NCBI GenBank assembly: GCA_016806645.1
Contig: JACSYO010000535.1
Coordinates: forward strand, 1,252,001 to 1,316,000
From: Ophiodon elongatus
Taxonomy: Eukaryota; Chordata; Actinopteri; Perciformes; Hexagrammidae
Direction: 5' to 3'
DNA length: 64,000 nucleotides
Numbering within the stretch: position 1 is the stretch's first letter; each line of letters begins with the position of its first letter. Shown here one piece after another: positions 52,601 to 64,000 of this stretch. The notes below the pieces were generated by a model. The model made no database searches and had not been told where the DNA came from. It saw only the letters and a list, made by a program, of their open reading frames with translations. The position numbers and the translations under genes are program-made.

Positions 52601-55600
52601 TATTACCAGTCCAACAGTGTGAAACAGTATGCCACCAAAAGGTGGGAGGTCGTTGAGTACACGCATATACTGCAGCTTTCCTTGGAGAGGAGGCACCTGT
52701 CAACAGAATAATACAAGAAATGCTCATCTTTGAGAGAGGAAGCCTCCCCCAGCACTCCCTATGTCCTCCTGGGGGCACTGTTGAGCCACAGATGTGGATC
52801 ATAAAGTGTTATGCAACAGTTACATTTATTGAGATGACGGACTTCCTAATAAAAAGGACTAGTTATCAAGCAAACATAACCATAGAAAACAATAAATTCA
52901 AATCTCCCCTAAAGAAGCAGCAAAATGGTGAGATTTAAATGTAATAGTAATCAAGAGGATGGCACTATGGTGACAGGTCTGTCTTTGCAATGCTTATGAA
53001 TGTGGTATAATGGCAGTATGCCCAAAGTAAGTACAATTATCCACAAAGAATTGCCTAGATATGTTTTAGATGAATGAACCTTGTTGCCCGACGGTGGTGG
53101 ATGCTGGTAGGTCTTCAGCAACTGAGACAAGCTCTTGCACACATTCTTCTCCTTGACTGTTGGAAGCAAAGTGAGGGGAAGAAAAGGCTCTAGTCCCCAC
53201 TCTTTTCTGTGATCGAGAGCAAAGAGAAAGATGGAAGAGTATACACACAAGAGAAAAACAACAGTGGAGTGGTTAATCAGAGTCTGGGTAAGATGTCCCC
53301 ACTGAGAACAGAAAGGGTTTTTTTTTGTCCCACGGGAAGACACAGTGAACCAAACAGACATCGTTTTTAACTACAAGCTTGACAGGGCCACCCTAAGTCT
53401 ATTACAGTGGATTCTGTTCTGCTTCTGTGGTTGTGATGACAAAAGCTAATTACTTGCTAGGTTGAGGTTTTGGAGAATAAATGAGCAAATTGAGGGAGAG
53501 ATGTAATTTCACAAAGCAATGGATTTCTTTGTCTCATAACGACCTAGGGAAAATGATCCTTGAGTAATTTGAGTTTTTAATACCATTGGGATTAATTATT
53601 AATCATTTAGACATTATTGAATGAACAAACTTCACTGTGGGACCCACTGATATGGTACACAGAATTATTAATCCGGTAAAATGCAATACATCACTGTTAG
53701 TCTGTAATTTCTCATAAGTTCATTTGAAGGCTAATTTAGTTTGTGGACTTACTCGACATGCTTGAGAGAGATCTTCTGATTAGGCCGCGCGGAGGACACA
53801 GTGATGTAGATATGGAGCGCAGCCAATCGTAACGTGATGTCAGATTTCCAGTCCATGCCAAAGCGTTCCTTGATGACGTCATTGCGACTCTGTTAGGACA
53901 TGTTGAATTGTTGTTTTGTACAAAGATGACTGCAAACAACACTGTTAAAGACTGGACTAATTCTCTGAGTCTAAGCATTAGTTTAATTGCCAGGGACTGC
54001 TTCCAACTTCAAAAGACTGTTGGATATCTGAAGTCTATCTAAAAACGTTTTTGGAGAGCCTGCAACAGGCCCATTCTGCCCACCTAACTCTGGAATATGC
54101 AACCTTTCTAACTGTAAAATCAGTCAAAGAAGTCAAAGCCCTTGCTCTTCGAGGAGACGGCTCTCCAACAGTGTCATATGATTGAATGACATCCTTGTAA
54201 ATCCTCCTTTAATCCAGGGCTTTACCTGTATATAGAGGTACTCAAAAGCAGCGGGGTCCCTTCTCAGCAGGTCTGCAGGGTCCTTGGGGAAGAAGCAGAT
54301 GCGGAACAGACACTTCATCCCTTGGAAATAGGTTCTATGCACCACCTGAAGGAATACATGATAACAAAGTCAATCTTTGGCATTTGTCATACATAACAAA
54401 GTAAAATTTCTGGTAGGCGAACAAGGCACATCGTTAGCACTGGCCCGTTAATGCAGTCATTAATTTCTGCAACCGTCAGACACTGCACATAGTGCGAGAC
54501 ACTGGTGAAAATGGATTGCAAATTTTTCACGAGTTCCTGTGTCCACTATGCAGAGTATGCGTGCGAAACATGCATACTGTTGCTCTATATTAAGTGTAGA
54601 CCGCACACTGTAAAATTCATGTAAATTAGATTGTCACGTGAGGATGACTTCCTTTTGCCAGTAGGTGGCGGTTTGACTATGAGTCAATATTGACATGCAA
54701 ACAATTGTAATGGCCAAAAAATGTATAAAAGACAAAAGGGGAGCATGGGGGTCGTGAGGGATTTTTCCTAGCATACCAATGCTAGGTGTTTCGCCCTTGC
54801 TTGCATTGATTGATACATAGATTGTTTAATTAAGTGATTGCTCAATTAACAAATCATTGTGAGAGACTAATGTCTTTAAAAGGGGGGATTATATGGTGGT
54901 ATCAATATATATCATGCATATAGTATCATATGTTATAGCCACATGTCCCACCCACACAACAAACAACACACATCTCTCGGGATATCAAGGCTCTGCGGTG
55001 ACAGAGACATTCAGGAGTGGGTCAACAAGCCTTCCCTGAAATTATCAACATGTTAGATAACATTTAGTTGCGCCAATATCTCACTATATTAGGTCATATT
55101 TAGTTGAGCCAAAAAGCGCATGCGTACACACACGTGTACATACACATGTTCACAAAGGTGATAAGAATATTGATGGGCACCATAGCAGCAGTCCTTTTAT
55201 GCATATAAACACTCCTTAAGTGCATACGTCTTGTCTCGATTTCATTTCTAAGCCTTTTCTGGCCAATTTTGAGATGGATCTGATTAATATGAGGAGAAAG
55301 TTTTAAAAGTACAGAGCCTGTTGCCAGTAGGTAGCGCTATGATCATGAGTCAATATTGGCCTCCAGATGTGTTTAGACTATTATCCAGCAAGTGAAATTT
55401 GGAGCAGATTGAGCAATGTTGGCTTAAATTATAACAACTTCCTGTTTAATGGGGAAATGTGCTCCCCGGCTACATAGTTCCATGAAAACTAAGATTGTAC
55501 TGATCAAATTTGAAGTCGATGTGGGGAAATCTCTAGGAGTATGTTAAAGTACAGTGCCTGGAAATGGCAAACAAATGCCTTAAATATTGATCTCAAAATG

Positions 55601-58600
55601 GCTACCTTGCTTTTGGGTTTACAGTTTACCTTCCAGAGGCTTTTTTTTGTATGTCCCAACATATTAAATAAATTTCGCACATCTCGGTGAAACGTACTTC
55701 AGGAGCTGCTTCGTTAAAATATTGTAGGGGGCGCTATCAACCATTTTGCCACACCCATGTGCGAGACCGATACAATATCACGTTTTTCACCACTTTGATG
55801 TGTGCGTTGACCAATAGAAAGGCAGTAGTGCCACAGCATACAAAATCCCTGCCCCATGAACATTTCATAATAGCTTGGGGTTGTTGTTAATACTTTCATA
55901 CTGTTAATCCTGCAAACACATCAACCAATTGAAACTGTTTTTTTCTCACAATCTTACACACATTTTCCTGTTTTGGATTTCTTACATGTGTCAGAGGCTG
56001 GTTCTCCTGCAGCAGATACAACCTCTGGTTCTGGTCCAGACCACCTGCCTCTAACACCAAGGCAAAGTGCTCAATGTAGCGCAGTGAGAGGCGGTCCTGC
56101 AGGGAGGAGATCACATCCTGGAAGAAGACACATGGAAACCGTTTAGAGATTGAAATACATTTCCACAGTAAGAGTACATTCCATTGCAAATCTTTTTATT
56201 TTTTTTATGTTTAAAGCCTATTTTCACACTGAATTAACTCCATGTTTGTATGGGGTAGTTTGTCAAATTGACATCCCTGTGGGTGTGCAGGGCAAATACC
56301 TGCTCCTTTACAGATCAGTATCTATGAATGATGAGAAAGCTTTTCTCGTCTCTTTTCAAAATATACAGAGAAAACTTTCTGAGGGGAGATTCACGGTGTA
56401 TCACAGTTCACCCTAGGCTATGCCTGAGGATAAGGTTTTAATTATTTTTTTGCCCTCTTAATATATTAGAGGCATGGACATTAAAAGGTAATCTATTTAT
56501 ATGTTGCTATAGTTTGTAACTCTGTGTGGAGGCTCATTAAGAGCTGTAAAATATGTATACTAATGGTTTGCTCACCATAAACGATTTGTCATTCATTGTT
56601 GATGTAACCTAAACAACTGCTGTCTGAAAAATAGGGATACGCAATTTTAACAGTATTGACCTGTGCAGTTTGCATTAAATGACACCTGGGTAGGCCACAG
56701 AATGCGACAGATTGTAGCCTAAAACATTGCAGGAAAGCCTCTTTAGTTGACAGACAATCTAATGTGCATACAACTCGGCATCCTATTGTGCCATTGATTT
56801 AATCTATGGCATTGTTTTATTGATCTGGGCCTTCTTATTATGCTGAAATTCCATTTAATTAGGCTGACATGAGTAGCTTCTTCCATCTCCCCTTTTAAGT
56901 GTTGCAGTGTTTCTCCTTTTCTTCCTCAGTTTCCCTCCATGAGCAGAGGAGAGATTTGTGAAATCTAATAGTCTGTTTAATGAGTCTGCTCAAAGATGTC
57001 AGACTCATCTTAGAGGCTGACATGGAGAGATAAATGACCTCTGTCTGATTGAATTTATTTGTTGATTCATGGCTCTAATCACATCACTGAGATTATAAAT
57101 TCCAAAACTGCTATGGTGATGTTTCACAAAATTATACGGATTTTTCTATTTAGATTTTCAAAAGAATTACTTATTAAATATAAACTTGAAAATGAGGACG
57201 CTTGACTTGATTTATGGTTAGTGTTCATTTATGCATAACAGACCTTGATGACATATAGGAAATCATATGTGCCTGAGTTGTATTAATAATCAATCCACAT
57301 GAAGCTCCAATACAATCATAATGATATACAATTTAAAAAATCCATGGAAATTTCACATTTTATCATGAAAAAGCCATCAACAATGAACAATGGTATGCTC
57401 ATGTTGGGTGTATTTATAATACGCCAAATGTTAAAACTACACTAGGCCTAACTGATTTTTCTTTGCCAACTTGGGGCCCATGAAGCTTTAACATAACCAT
57501 GACATATTATCGCCTCATTAAGTTGTAACATTTCTTAATGACACTATCATTCATTTGGAGTCACTCTCCATCTAGCTCTTTTTTTGTCTTTACCAGCCCC
57601 TGAGAAATTTTGCTCTTTAGCTGCTAAATGTCCCACTATGTTTACCAGCTAGCCGCCATCTTTGCAGAGTTGTCTGATAATTAATTACCTGTGGGTTTAT
57701 CACTATGAACGTCCATTACTTATAAAACGTTATTTATACCATGTTTCATATGTTAATATGAAAATAGATTATAGCTGCTTTATGTAAAAGTCGCAATAAT
57801 GTTGAAATTCAGTGGCCTTTCCCATGTGAACAGCTGTATTGAATACATACCCTAACAGTGGTACGGCTATCAAATGTAAAGGACTTAATCTGTCCATTCT
57901 CCAGGAACACCTTCAACACATTTGGTATGAGTAGCAAGGAGTCGTCCTTGAGCATTGTCTGAAAGAGATTGAGGGAGAATACACCTTTGGGTTAGTAAAA
58001 AAACAAGGAATTATTTTTACAATATAAACACAATCTGCTGTAATTGTAGTTCCTCGCTTTGCAAAACAAGTAGTGAAAAAGGAGGAGGTCCTTTCGGAGA
58101 AGTGTTAAGAAACAAATATGTCTCGTGAACAATGGAGAGATACTACAAGGTGCAAAACTCTGCCTAAGGATGCCCACCTCATGCATTGCATCAGGATCAA
58201 AGAAGGGCTTATTAAGTTTCTGTAGTCTTCCCATTCAATATGTATGCCATGCAAAGTCAATTTAGTGGTGGGATTGAAAGCATTCATGACAGTTTTGTGA
58301 GTGGAGGCATAAGAGGAGTGGCCTGATTCAAGGTTACTCACAGCATTCGTTAGAAGAAAAGTTATGACATCCAGTTCAGTTCATAATTGCTAGGATATGA
58401 TATGACGAGAAGTCTCTGCCTTTTTTTAATCGTGCTGAGGGCTTTTTAAGAAAATTACTCGGTTCCCATTGTGTAGTTTCAAAGAACCACAGTTGTGATC
58501 AGAGGGAAGGGATGTATCGAAATGTTATAAGATATACCTGAGGGTTTTAATGTGACATTAAGGATGCATAGCAATGATGCAGCCCAGATGAAATCTCCCC

Positions 58601-61600
58601 TAATTGACCTTTTGTTAGGTACCCTCAAAACACAGACTGGGCAATTATAGTGTAGCATTGATCAGCTCCGATTGGGGCGACAATCAGTCTCTGCTCCAGA
58701 GACTCTCATGCAATTGTCTCAGATTGTCTTTATTTTCTTTGTGGATTTGGAGCTAGTCATAGTTAAACGTTGTGTCATAGTGGTACTCATTACACTGAGA
58801 GGTTGGAAGGAGATGTATGTTTCTAAAACGTTATGTTTTAGGTTTGCAAAAAACACAATGTCAGAGAATAAAGACTTAACTGGAACTGGCTTTACAGCAA
58901 CAATGTTGTTCCTTTATTTATTCTTTCTCTGTCTCAATCACCAGGTGACGTGGTGGTTGACTTTTACACTGTGATCTGTAGGCTTTAGTCTCTATCTTTA
59001 TCTTTTTAACCTGTTTTCACTGCTGAATCAGTTTGACATCCTGGATAGATCCATCAAACGCATATTGAAGACCCTTCTGTCTGCTTCTTTCTGAAATAAC
59101 TATGATAATATTCATTCAGGCCAGTGCAGTTAGTTATAGTGTGGACTCCAAGGTATCCGAGGCATCAATGGTCTCAGTAGAGAATTCCTTTTTTCCTTTA
59201 GACATGGAGGTCAAGTGTTTGTGAGGTTGTGTGTGTAAGTTAATGCATAGGCGCATTGATGCATGCGAGTACGTGGTTGCAGCCGATGTGAAGTTGATGG
59301 TGGGATTTGTAAGAACAGTAGGCAGACATTACTCATGACACTAAAGGGATTTGGATTTACTGCAACAATATATCTCAGCATTTAGTTGAAATGGAGAGCT
59401 GTGTCCACAACAGATGCCCAGCAGTCTGTTTTTAGAGAACTTAAATACTCAGAAGGCTCAACAAGCTGTTCTTCTGTGCAGATTGGAAGCGACTAAAGCT
59501 TGAATTATGAGTGAACAGCTCTTTCTCCATAATGCAGCATTAAAGTGAGGGTGAACCAGTGAAGGTCTATCTCTTCCCACAAAAAGGTCTATCACTTCCC
59601 ATTACAAGTGACTACCTTTGTTCTTGTTAGTGAGGGGGAGCTTTAGCCATCACATGCAGGGAAATTGTTAGGAGAGGAAAATCATAGCTCAATGCTATAG
59701 CCTCATCTCTTTCCTCCTTTCGTTTTCTCATTAAACACCAGGCTAGGTGGCCAAAACTGATCAGGTCTTCAGATGATCAATAGCAGCCTGTGGCTCCTGA
59801 TTAGAAATGTCTTGCCATGCATTGGGGGGTGATGGCTGAAACCTCTGATCGTTGCAAGTCATAACAGTTCCCTTCTCCCTCTGCATCAACAGTGCCCTGT
59901 GTTTTGTTGAGCTATGATCAATTGGATTTACAATTCTGAAAGAGATCAGGGAGACTTGAAACGCAGCCCTCGTACAGTATTGCTCTCGCCATTTATGGAG
60001 CCGCTGGCCTTTGCTGGTTTGTCCTAATTTTTTGTATCAGAAATGAAATTTCTGTGTTCACATGACTACTGATGCTGCCAGGCTAGAGTGGGTGGTAAAA
60101 TCAGTTGTAATGAAAAATAAGTTAGGGCTGTCGGCCTAACACTCTGCGTTGGCTTTACCCAAAGGTTATAAGAGACCTGGTGGTCCATGTGATGAGCAAT
60201 CCTGTTCTCTATCTCCTCCATTTAGTTCAGGTAAATAGAAAATGGACTGATGGAATACCCTGCCCTCCAACTTCTGATTCTTCATTGATTGTACATTTCT
60301 TGTCAGCTTCATGCTCCCATTTTATTTACAGTGTAATCTCCTCTTCCCACCCCCATAGATGATTGAAACCTTTGAGGTAACTATTTTATCTCTTTCTAAT
60401 ATGATTAATAAAAACATATCAAATAAAACATATAGGGTAAGAAAAGACAAGAGCATCCCTTTGGCAACATTTTTTATTACAATAGCTTCTCCTTACTTTG
60501 ACCTCCCTCGCCCCCTAGTACTTGATTTGTGTACATGCTCTTATCTCATACATATGCCACAATGCAGGTATTAATTGAACAATATGAAATAGTGTAACCC
60601 CAGCCACATAAGAGATATATGTTGCGTGTAGATTTGAATTAGTCAGGTAAAAAAAATGAAACATTATAAGCTCTGCCAAATGCAACCAGAACATTCGTGG
60701 TCAAACAACCACAAACATTTCTAGGAGATGTTATAGCTGTTTTCAAAATTTGTGATTGCCTTTCAAAAGAGGTTCAGGTTGTAGTTTTAAATTCAAATCA
60801 GTCAGAAAAGCAATTTATTCAAGGCTAAACTGCTGGACCAAAAGCTCACACACAGTAGAGAAGCTCAGCCTGAAGTTAGAGGACGAAGAGAGGATACTTG
60901 AGGCCTTTGCGATTGCTAATCAAACAAAAGATATACACAGCCGGAGAAAAGGGGAACAGGGTAGCAGGATGTGTTTGCATGCTCATGTCACACAGAGACA
61001 CGACTAGTTGAACTTACTGAGTCTGGGTCGCTGATGGACACTTGCTCTGAAAAGCGCACTTTTGGCGGGTTGGTTCGCAGGCGGGCCTTTTTGGCTGCAC
61101 TTATGAAGGCAGACTTAGGTGACTGAGGATAAGAAGAGAGAGAGAGAAACTCTTGAATCAGCTTGAATGAAGCAATGCAAATGAAAGAAAAGCCCCTGTG
61201 ACTGCCAGTGCTAAAAAGATGTGTGTTGGAGAGCTGGCTAATGCTGCTGCAATGCGACAACTACAAACCTACTTTCAACATAAAACTTACCTTCTGCAAG
61301 TTTCAATAGTTTTTGAAATGTTGTGCTTGGCACAATAAAAATGTTAGAGCCAATACATATGCAAATTCCTGCAGAACCCGCTACTCAAGGTTCCAAATAA
61401 TTAAATAAAAAAAAAGAATCTATTTGCATTTTCACATCAGTATTTCCTCTTCTAAAATGATCCAATTCAGTTAGTAGGCTAAATAAGTGCTATATTTCTA
61501 TTTATTTTATATGGATGGACGCACACACATATTTTATTGTACGTATGTGCCTGCGTGAAGCTGTTTTTAAAGGGATTACTAAAAAAATAAGTTACTCTAA

Positions 61601-63560
61601 TTGAAGGCATGGCCTTGAAGACTAATGTATCTGTGCACTGCATTAGTGCGCACTGTTGGAACAGAATACTGTACAGTGCTTCTTTATGATTCAGAGAGAC
61701 AGGAAAAGACTGATGAAGAGTATGTTCATTCCTAAGGTAGAGGAACATGAAAAAGAGTGAGTTTCCCATTATACTACCTGATGGGGCTGCAGCACAGTGA
61801 GAACTATAGTGTCTTTGCAGCGTCTATGGAAAGACAAAAGAGAGTGGAGTGGGATTAGATAACGCCACAGACGGCATGGTATTTGGAGAGCTTCTCCAGT
61901 TTATATCTGCCATATCCTCGCTGTCCTTCAGCTGCAAAAGGACTGTCTCATCCACACCTTTGTGTTGATGTCAGGCATCACCAGCAATAAGAAACAGTTT
62001 GCTACTTTTGATCCACCCTCTTCACCCATGTCCACTTTACTTCCACTTGCCCGTGTTGCTGGTCCCCTGGCCCGTACCCTCCTACTCGCCCTCCCTCCCT
62101 CCCTCCTGGGACAGTAAAGGATGTTACCTTACAAGGTCTATGACTCTCTCTCGGGGCGCGTCGCTCACCGTCTCCTCGTTAATGGCCAAGATCTGGTCTC
62201 CAGGAAAAAGCTTGCCAAAGGAGGGGCCGTCTGCAGATGAGATTGGACACATAGCCAGCATACAAAGTCATAAACATACAGTAAAAAGGAAAGTCATCAT
62301 AGGGCCTTTTTCTCACACAAACACGCACACACTAACCAGCAGAGACGGAGCGTACAATGACAGGCCTCTGACTGCCTGCAATAAAGCCGAAGCCTTGAGT
62401 CGGGTGGCGCTGGATGGTGACCTGTCGAGCTGAGGCAGGACTTAGGGTACCACTGTCCATACCATCTTGGCTCTCCTCTAACATTGCAGAGCTGCAGAGT
62501 ATATACAGACATTCATATCAAAGGTGCACAGCGGTGACAAATGACGCTTCACCAGCTGGTTTTGCCTCTAAAAAGGGTTAGATGTTTTGGATTGAGAATG
62601 ATACTTTGTTCCTTAAATTCTCCCAATGGTTCTGCCAGAGCACACCACTCCCCATTTATTTTCCTTCTTTCTGTGCCACTAATGTCTTTGTCTTTCCACC
62701 ATCTGTCTCTCTCTCCAGTTGCTGGAAGGACATCCATTATGTTGGATCTTCAAGGAGGTGCCAGTGACTAGCCGTTCATCAGGTGTGTGTCATTATGAAT
62801 GTCAGCAACTCCTCAGCGCTCTTCTCAAGTGTAGAGTCGCCACGATTTGACCTCATCAAGGAGACTTTATAAATATCCTTTTTGTGGATAGCCTGCTCTT
62901 AAACCTTGTCTATTATTCATGGAGCCTTCATTGTATTCTGAAAGTCATTGGATATTTTTGTACATTTTTGTACTCAAATAGGGACACTGACATACAGCTG
63001 AAAATGATGAAGTACCACCGTCATGATCGTTACACAAGCATACAAAACTGTTATTGAATCAGTAACAGAGGAATATGTCCTCCTCTGTGAGTTTTTCTCC
63101 TGTGGCTTTGTGGAGGCCGCACAGAATTTACAGCTTTTCTTTACTTAATTTAGAGAAGAGTTTTGGCATTCAAAATAAGTGGTGAGGAGGAGTTGAACAG
63201 AACGGAGAGCAATGAAGGTAGCAGGGGGCACAATGAGCTTACATGTCTGCAAAGATAAACAGCCACAGCAGAGGGGCAGACCTTTTACTGAGAGGACACC
63301 GAGGAATTCTGTCAAGAAATGATTCCCAAGGGCATCGGCAGGACTGCCCGTTGCTATGGCTACGGTTCTCGGTAGCTTGTTGAAGCTCGGGTGGACGGAG
63401 GGATAGTGGGTGGACGAGAATAGTGATGTGGCCACTACGAGGGAGAGAGAGGACTAGCCAGACGCTCTTCGATCACTCTGCAGCCACTGTAGCCAGATGC
63501 TAACAATTCATCGGGCACCAGAGGTCAGGGCATCACATACCTGCTCTGCTCGTGTCCCAT
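46643..63560 (-). CDS. frmpd3: FERM and PDZ domain-containing protein 3
   Basis: A PDZ/FERM scaffold of the FRMPD1/3/4 family, acting at the cell cortex and synapses. Fifteen coding exons, 5' to 3': 63560-63541, 62491-62337, 62230-62128, 61823-61778, 61122-61018, 57958-57851, 56117-55986, 54345-54226, 53889-53753, 53206-53080, 52696-52607, 52359-52180, 51955-51820, 51119-50232 and 49446-46643. All phases agree and give 1716 aa. PDZ domain: residues about 28-105, with GFGF loop, GDQILAINEE and RERVIDLVR. FERM-like domain: about 110-485, with LKVFLENGQIKSFTF, DRLSLRYIEHFALVLE, RRDPAAFEYLY, EKEWGLEPFLPL, LLVGPRHGISHVIDL and LVLLMEWPDASNFACL. The rest is low-complexity, with Cys clusters and a Glu10 run, then a conserved-looking helical block (EYKQELAVRFKEFRASC) near the C-terminus TLPAQ. 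An in-frame TGA upstream in the same exon fixes the start. Adjacency to prps1 favours FRMPD3 over FRMPD4. Confidence 0.92.
54640..55860. repeat. Dispersed repeat with two diverged internal units
   Basis: TGCCAGTAGGTGGCG...ATGAGTCAATATTG at 54657 recurs about 670 bp later as TGCCAGTAGGTAGCG...ATGAGTCAATATTG at 55321. The following sequence (GAAATTTGGAGCAGATTGAG, CAACTTCCTGTTTAATGGGG, GGGGGCGCTATCAACC) looks like a common teleost interspersed repeat that I cannot assign to a family. It lies in a frmpd3 intron. Confidence 0.55.
57959..61017 (-). other. frmpd3: Large frmpd3 intron
   Basis: A 3 kb intron between the exon ending SISDPDS and the exon starting TMLKDDS. The minus-strand frame at 58341-58105 has no similarity I recognise and is not needed for the reading frame. 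Confidence 0.55.
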
Positions 63561-63591
63561 TGTGCAGCAGCAGCTCACCAGGCCTCAGGAT
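63561..63591 (-). other. frmpd3: frmpd3 5' UTR portion of the first coding exon
   Basis: A TTCTTCCCAG acceptor precedes position 63591. The 31 bases up to the ATG contain an in-frame TGA, which supports MGHEQS as the true N-terminus. An upstream noncoding exon must lie further right, possibly beyond the window. Confidence 0.6.
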
Positions 63592-64000
63592 CTGGGAAGA
63601 ATAACCTTTTACTTATTATCCTCCCAGGCCTGCATTCTAATAGGGCTCTCATTAGCTTGTAGGGACACTGCATTTCGTACAGCAACATTGCTGAATCGTT
63701 TCAGTTCCAGTGTGATCAGGTGTTCAGAAATGAGAGATACAGGTTGATGCAGCCTTAAATCGCTCAATCAACCAACCAGTTAGTCAGTCTTGATACACTT
63801 ATATAACCAGCTTCCAGTTTATTGAGTACATATGCACTGCAAACTGAGAATTATAAGGTTTATCATGTTCTCAGAGATATGTTGATGCAACTCTTAGGTC
63901 ATGCTGGAGGCTTTAGTTTGCTTTGATACAGAGTTTCTAATATTTTAGAAACACTGAGAGATAACTATGATAAGCTTCATAAAGACTTTTAATTTATTGG
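63592..64000. other. frmpd3: Right edge, probable frmpd3 5' intron
   Basis: No exon or repeat is recognised. By position it should be the intron upstream of the first coding exon of frmpd3. Confidence 0.45.

Noticed and set aside
54700..54900. TATA box plus polypurine run suggesting an LTR element
   Set aside because: No paired LTRs, primer-binding site or coding remnant could be defined, so I did not call an LTR retrotransposon.
58105..58341. Possible extra frmpd3 exon containing PFFDPDAMHEV
   Set aside because: The flanking exons already join in phase with a continuous family-like sequence (SISDPDS to TMLKDDS), and this frame does not resemble the family.

Overview
The window is vertebrate nuclear DNA, almost certainly from a teleost fish. 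It has split genes with GT-AG introns, long 3' untranslated regions, CpG-rich promoters, AT and CA microsatellites and fish-type L2-like LINE fragments. Protein-level synteny matches human Xq21-Xq22. I resolved six protein-coding genes, all on the minus strand. No convincing gene lies on the plus strand. I placed exon borders by reading frame, splice signals and recalled family sequences. All six coding sequences close without a frameshift.

Layout in plus-strand coordinates (transcription runs right to left): 1-2500 intergenic; 2550-9400 znf711 (868 aa zinc-finger transcription factor); 9900-21500 slain1 (617 aa microtubule plus-end factor); 22.2-23.2 kb LINE fragment and AT-rich intergenic DNA; 25.6-32.1 kb a multi-repeat beta-thymosin gene; 34.2-36.3 kb slc25a53 (292 aa mitochondrial carrier, one coding exon); 36.9-42.4 kb prps1 (318 aa PRPP synthetase, seven exons); 43.9 kb to beyond the right edge frmpd3 (1716 aa PDZ/FERM scaffold, 15 coding exons, complete coding sequence, first noncoding exon outside the window).

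The most unusual locus is the thymosin gene. Vertebrate beta-thymosins are normally single-repeat peptides of about 43 residues, made by one exon for the N-terminal two thirds and one for the tail. Here that exon pair is present three times in tandem, with matching phases and matching intron sequence. The six coding exons join into one 143-residue open reading frame with three thymosin/WH2-like units. The gene sits beside slc25a53, where mammals carry TMSB15, so it is a candidate lineage-specific triplication of that positional ortholog.

Other notable points: a 1.46 kb DNA transposon with perfect 17-bp terminal inverted repeats and a 3-bp target duplication just downstream of the prps1 stop; an expanded acidic GLE repeat and a His12 run in znf711; a GC-AG intron in znf711; and an slc25a53 stop codon lying inside an AATAAA hexamer. 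The genes are not an operon and share no pathway. Their neighbourhood reflects conserved chromosomal synteny. Coding calls are strong; UTR ends, promoters and transposon family names are inference.
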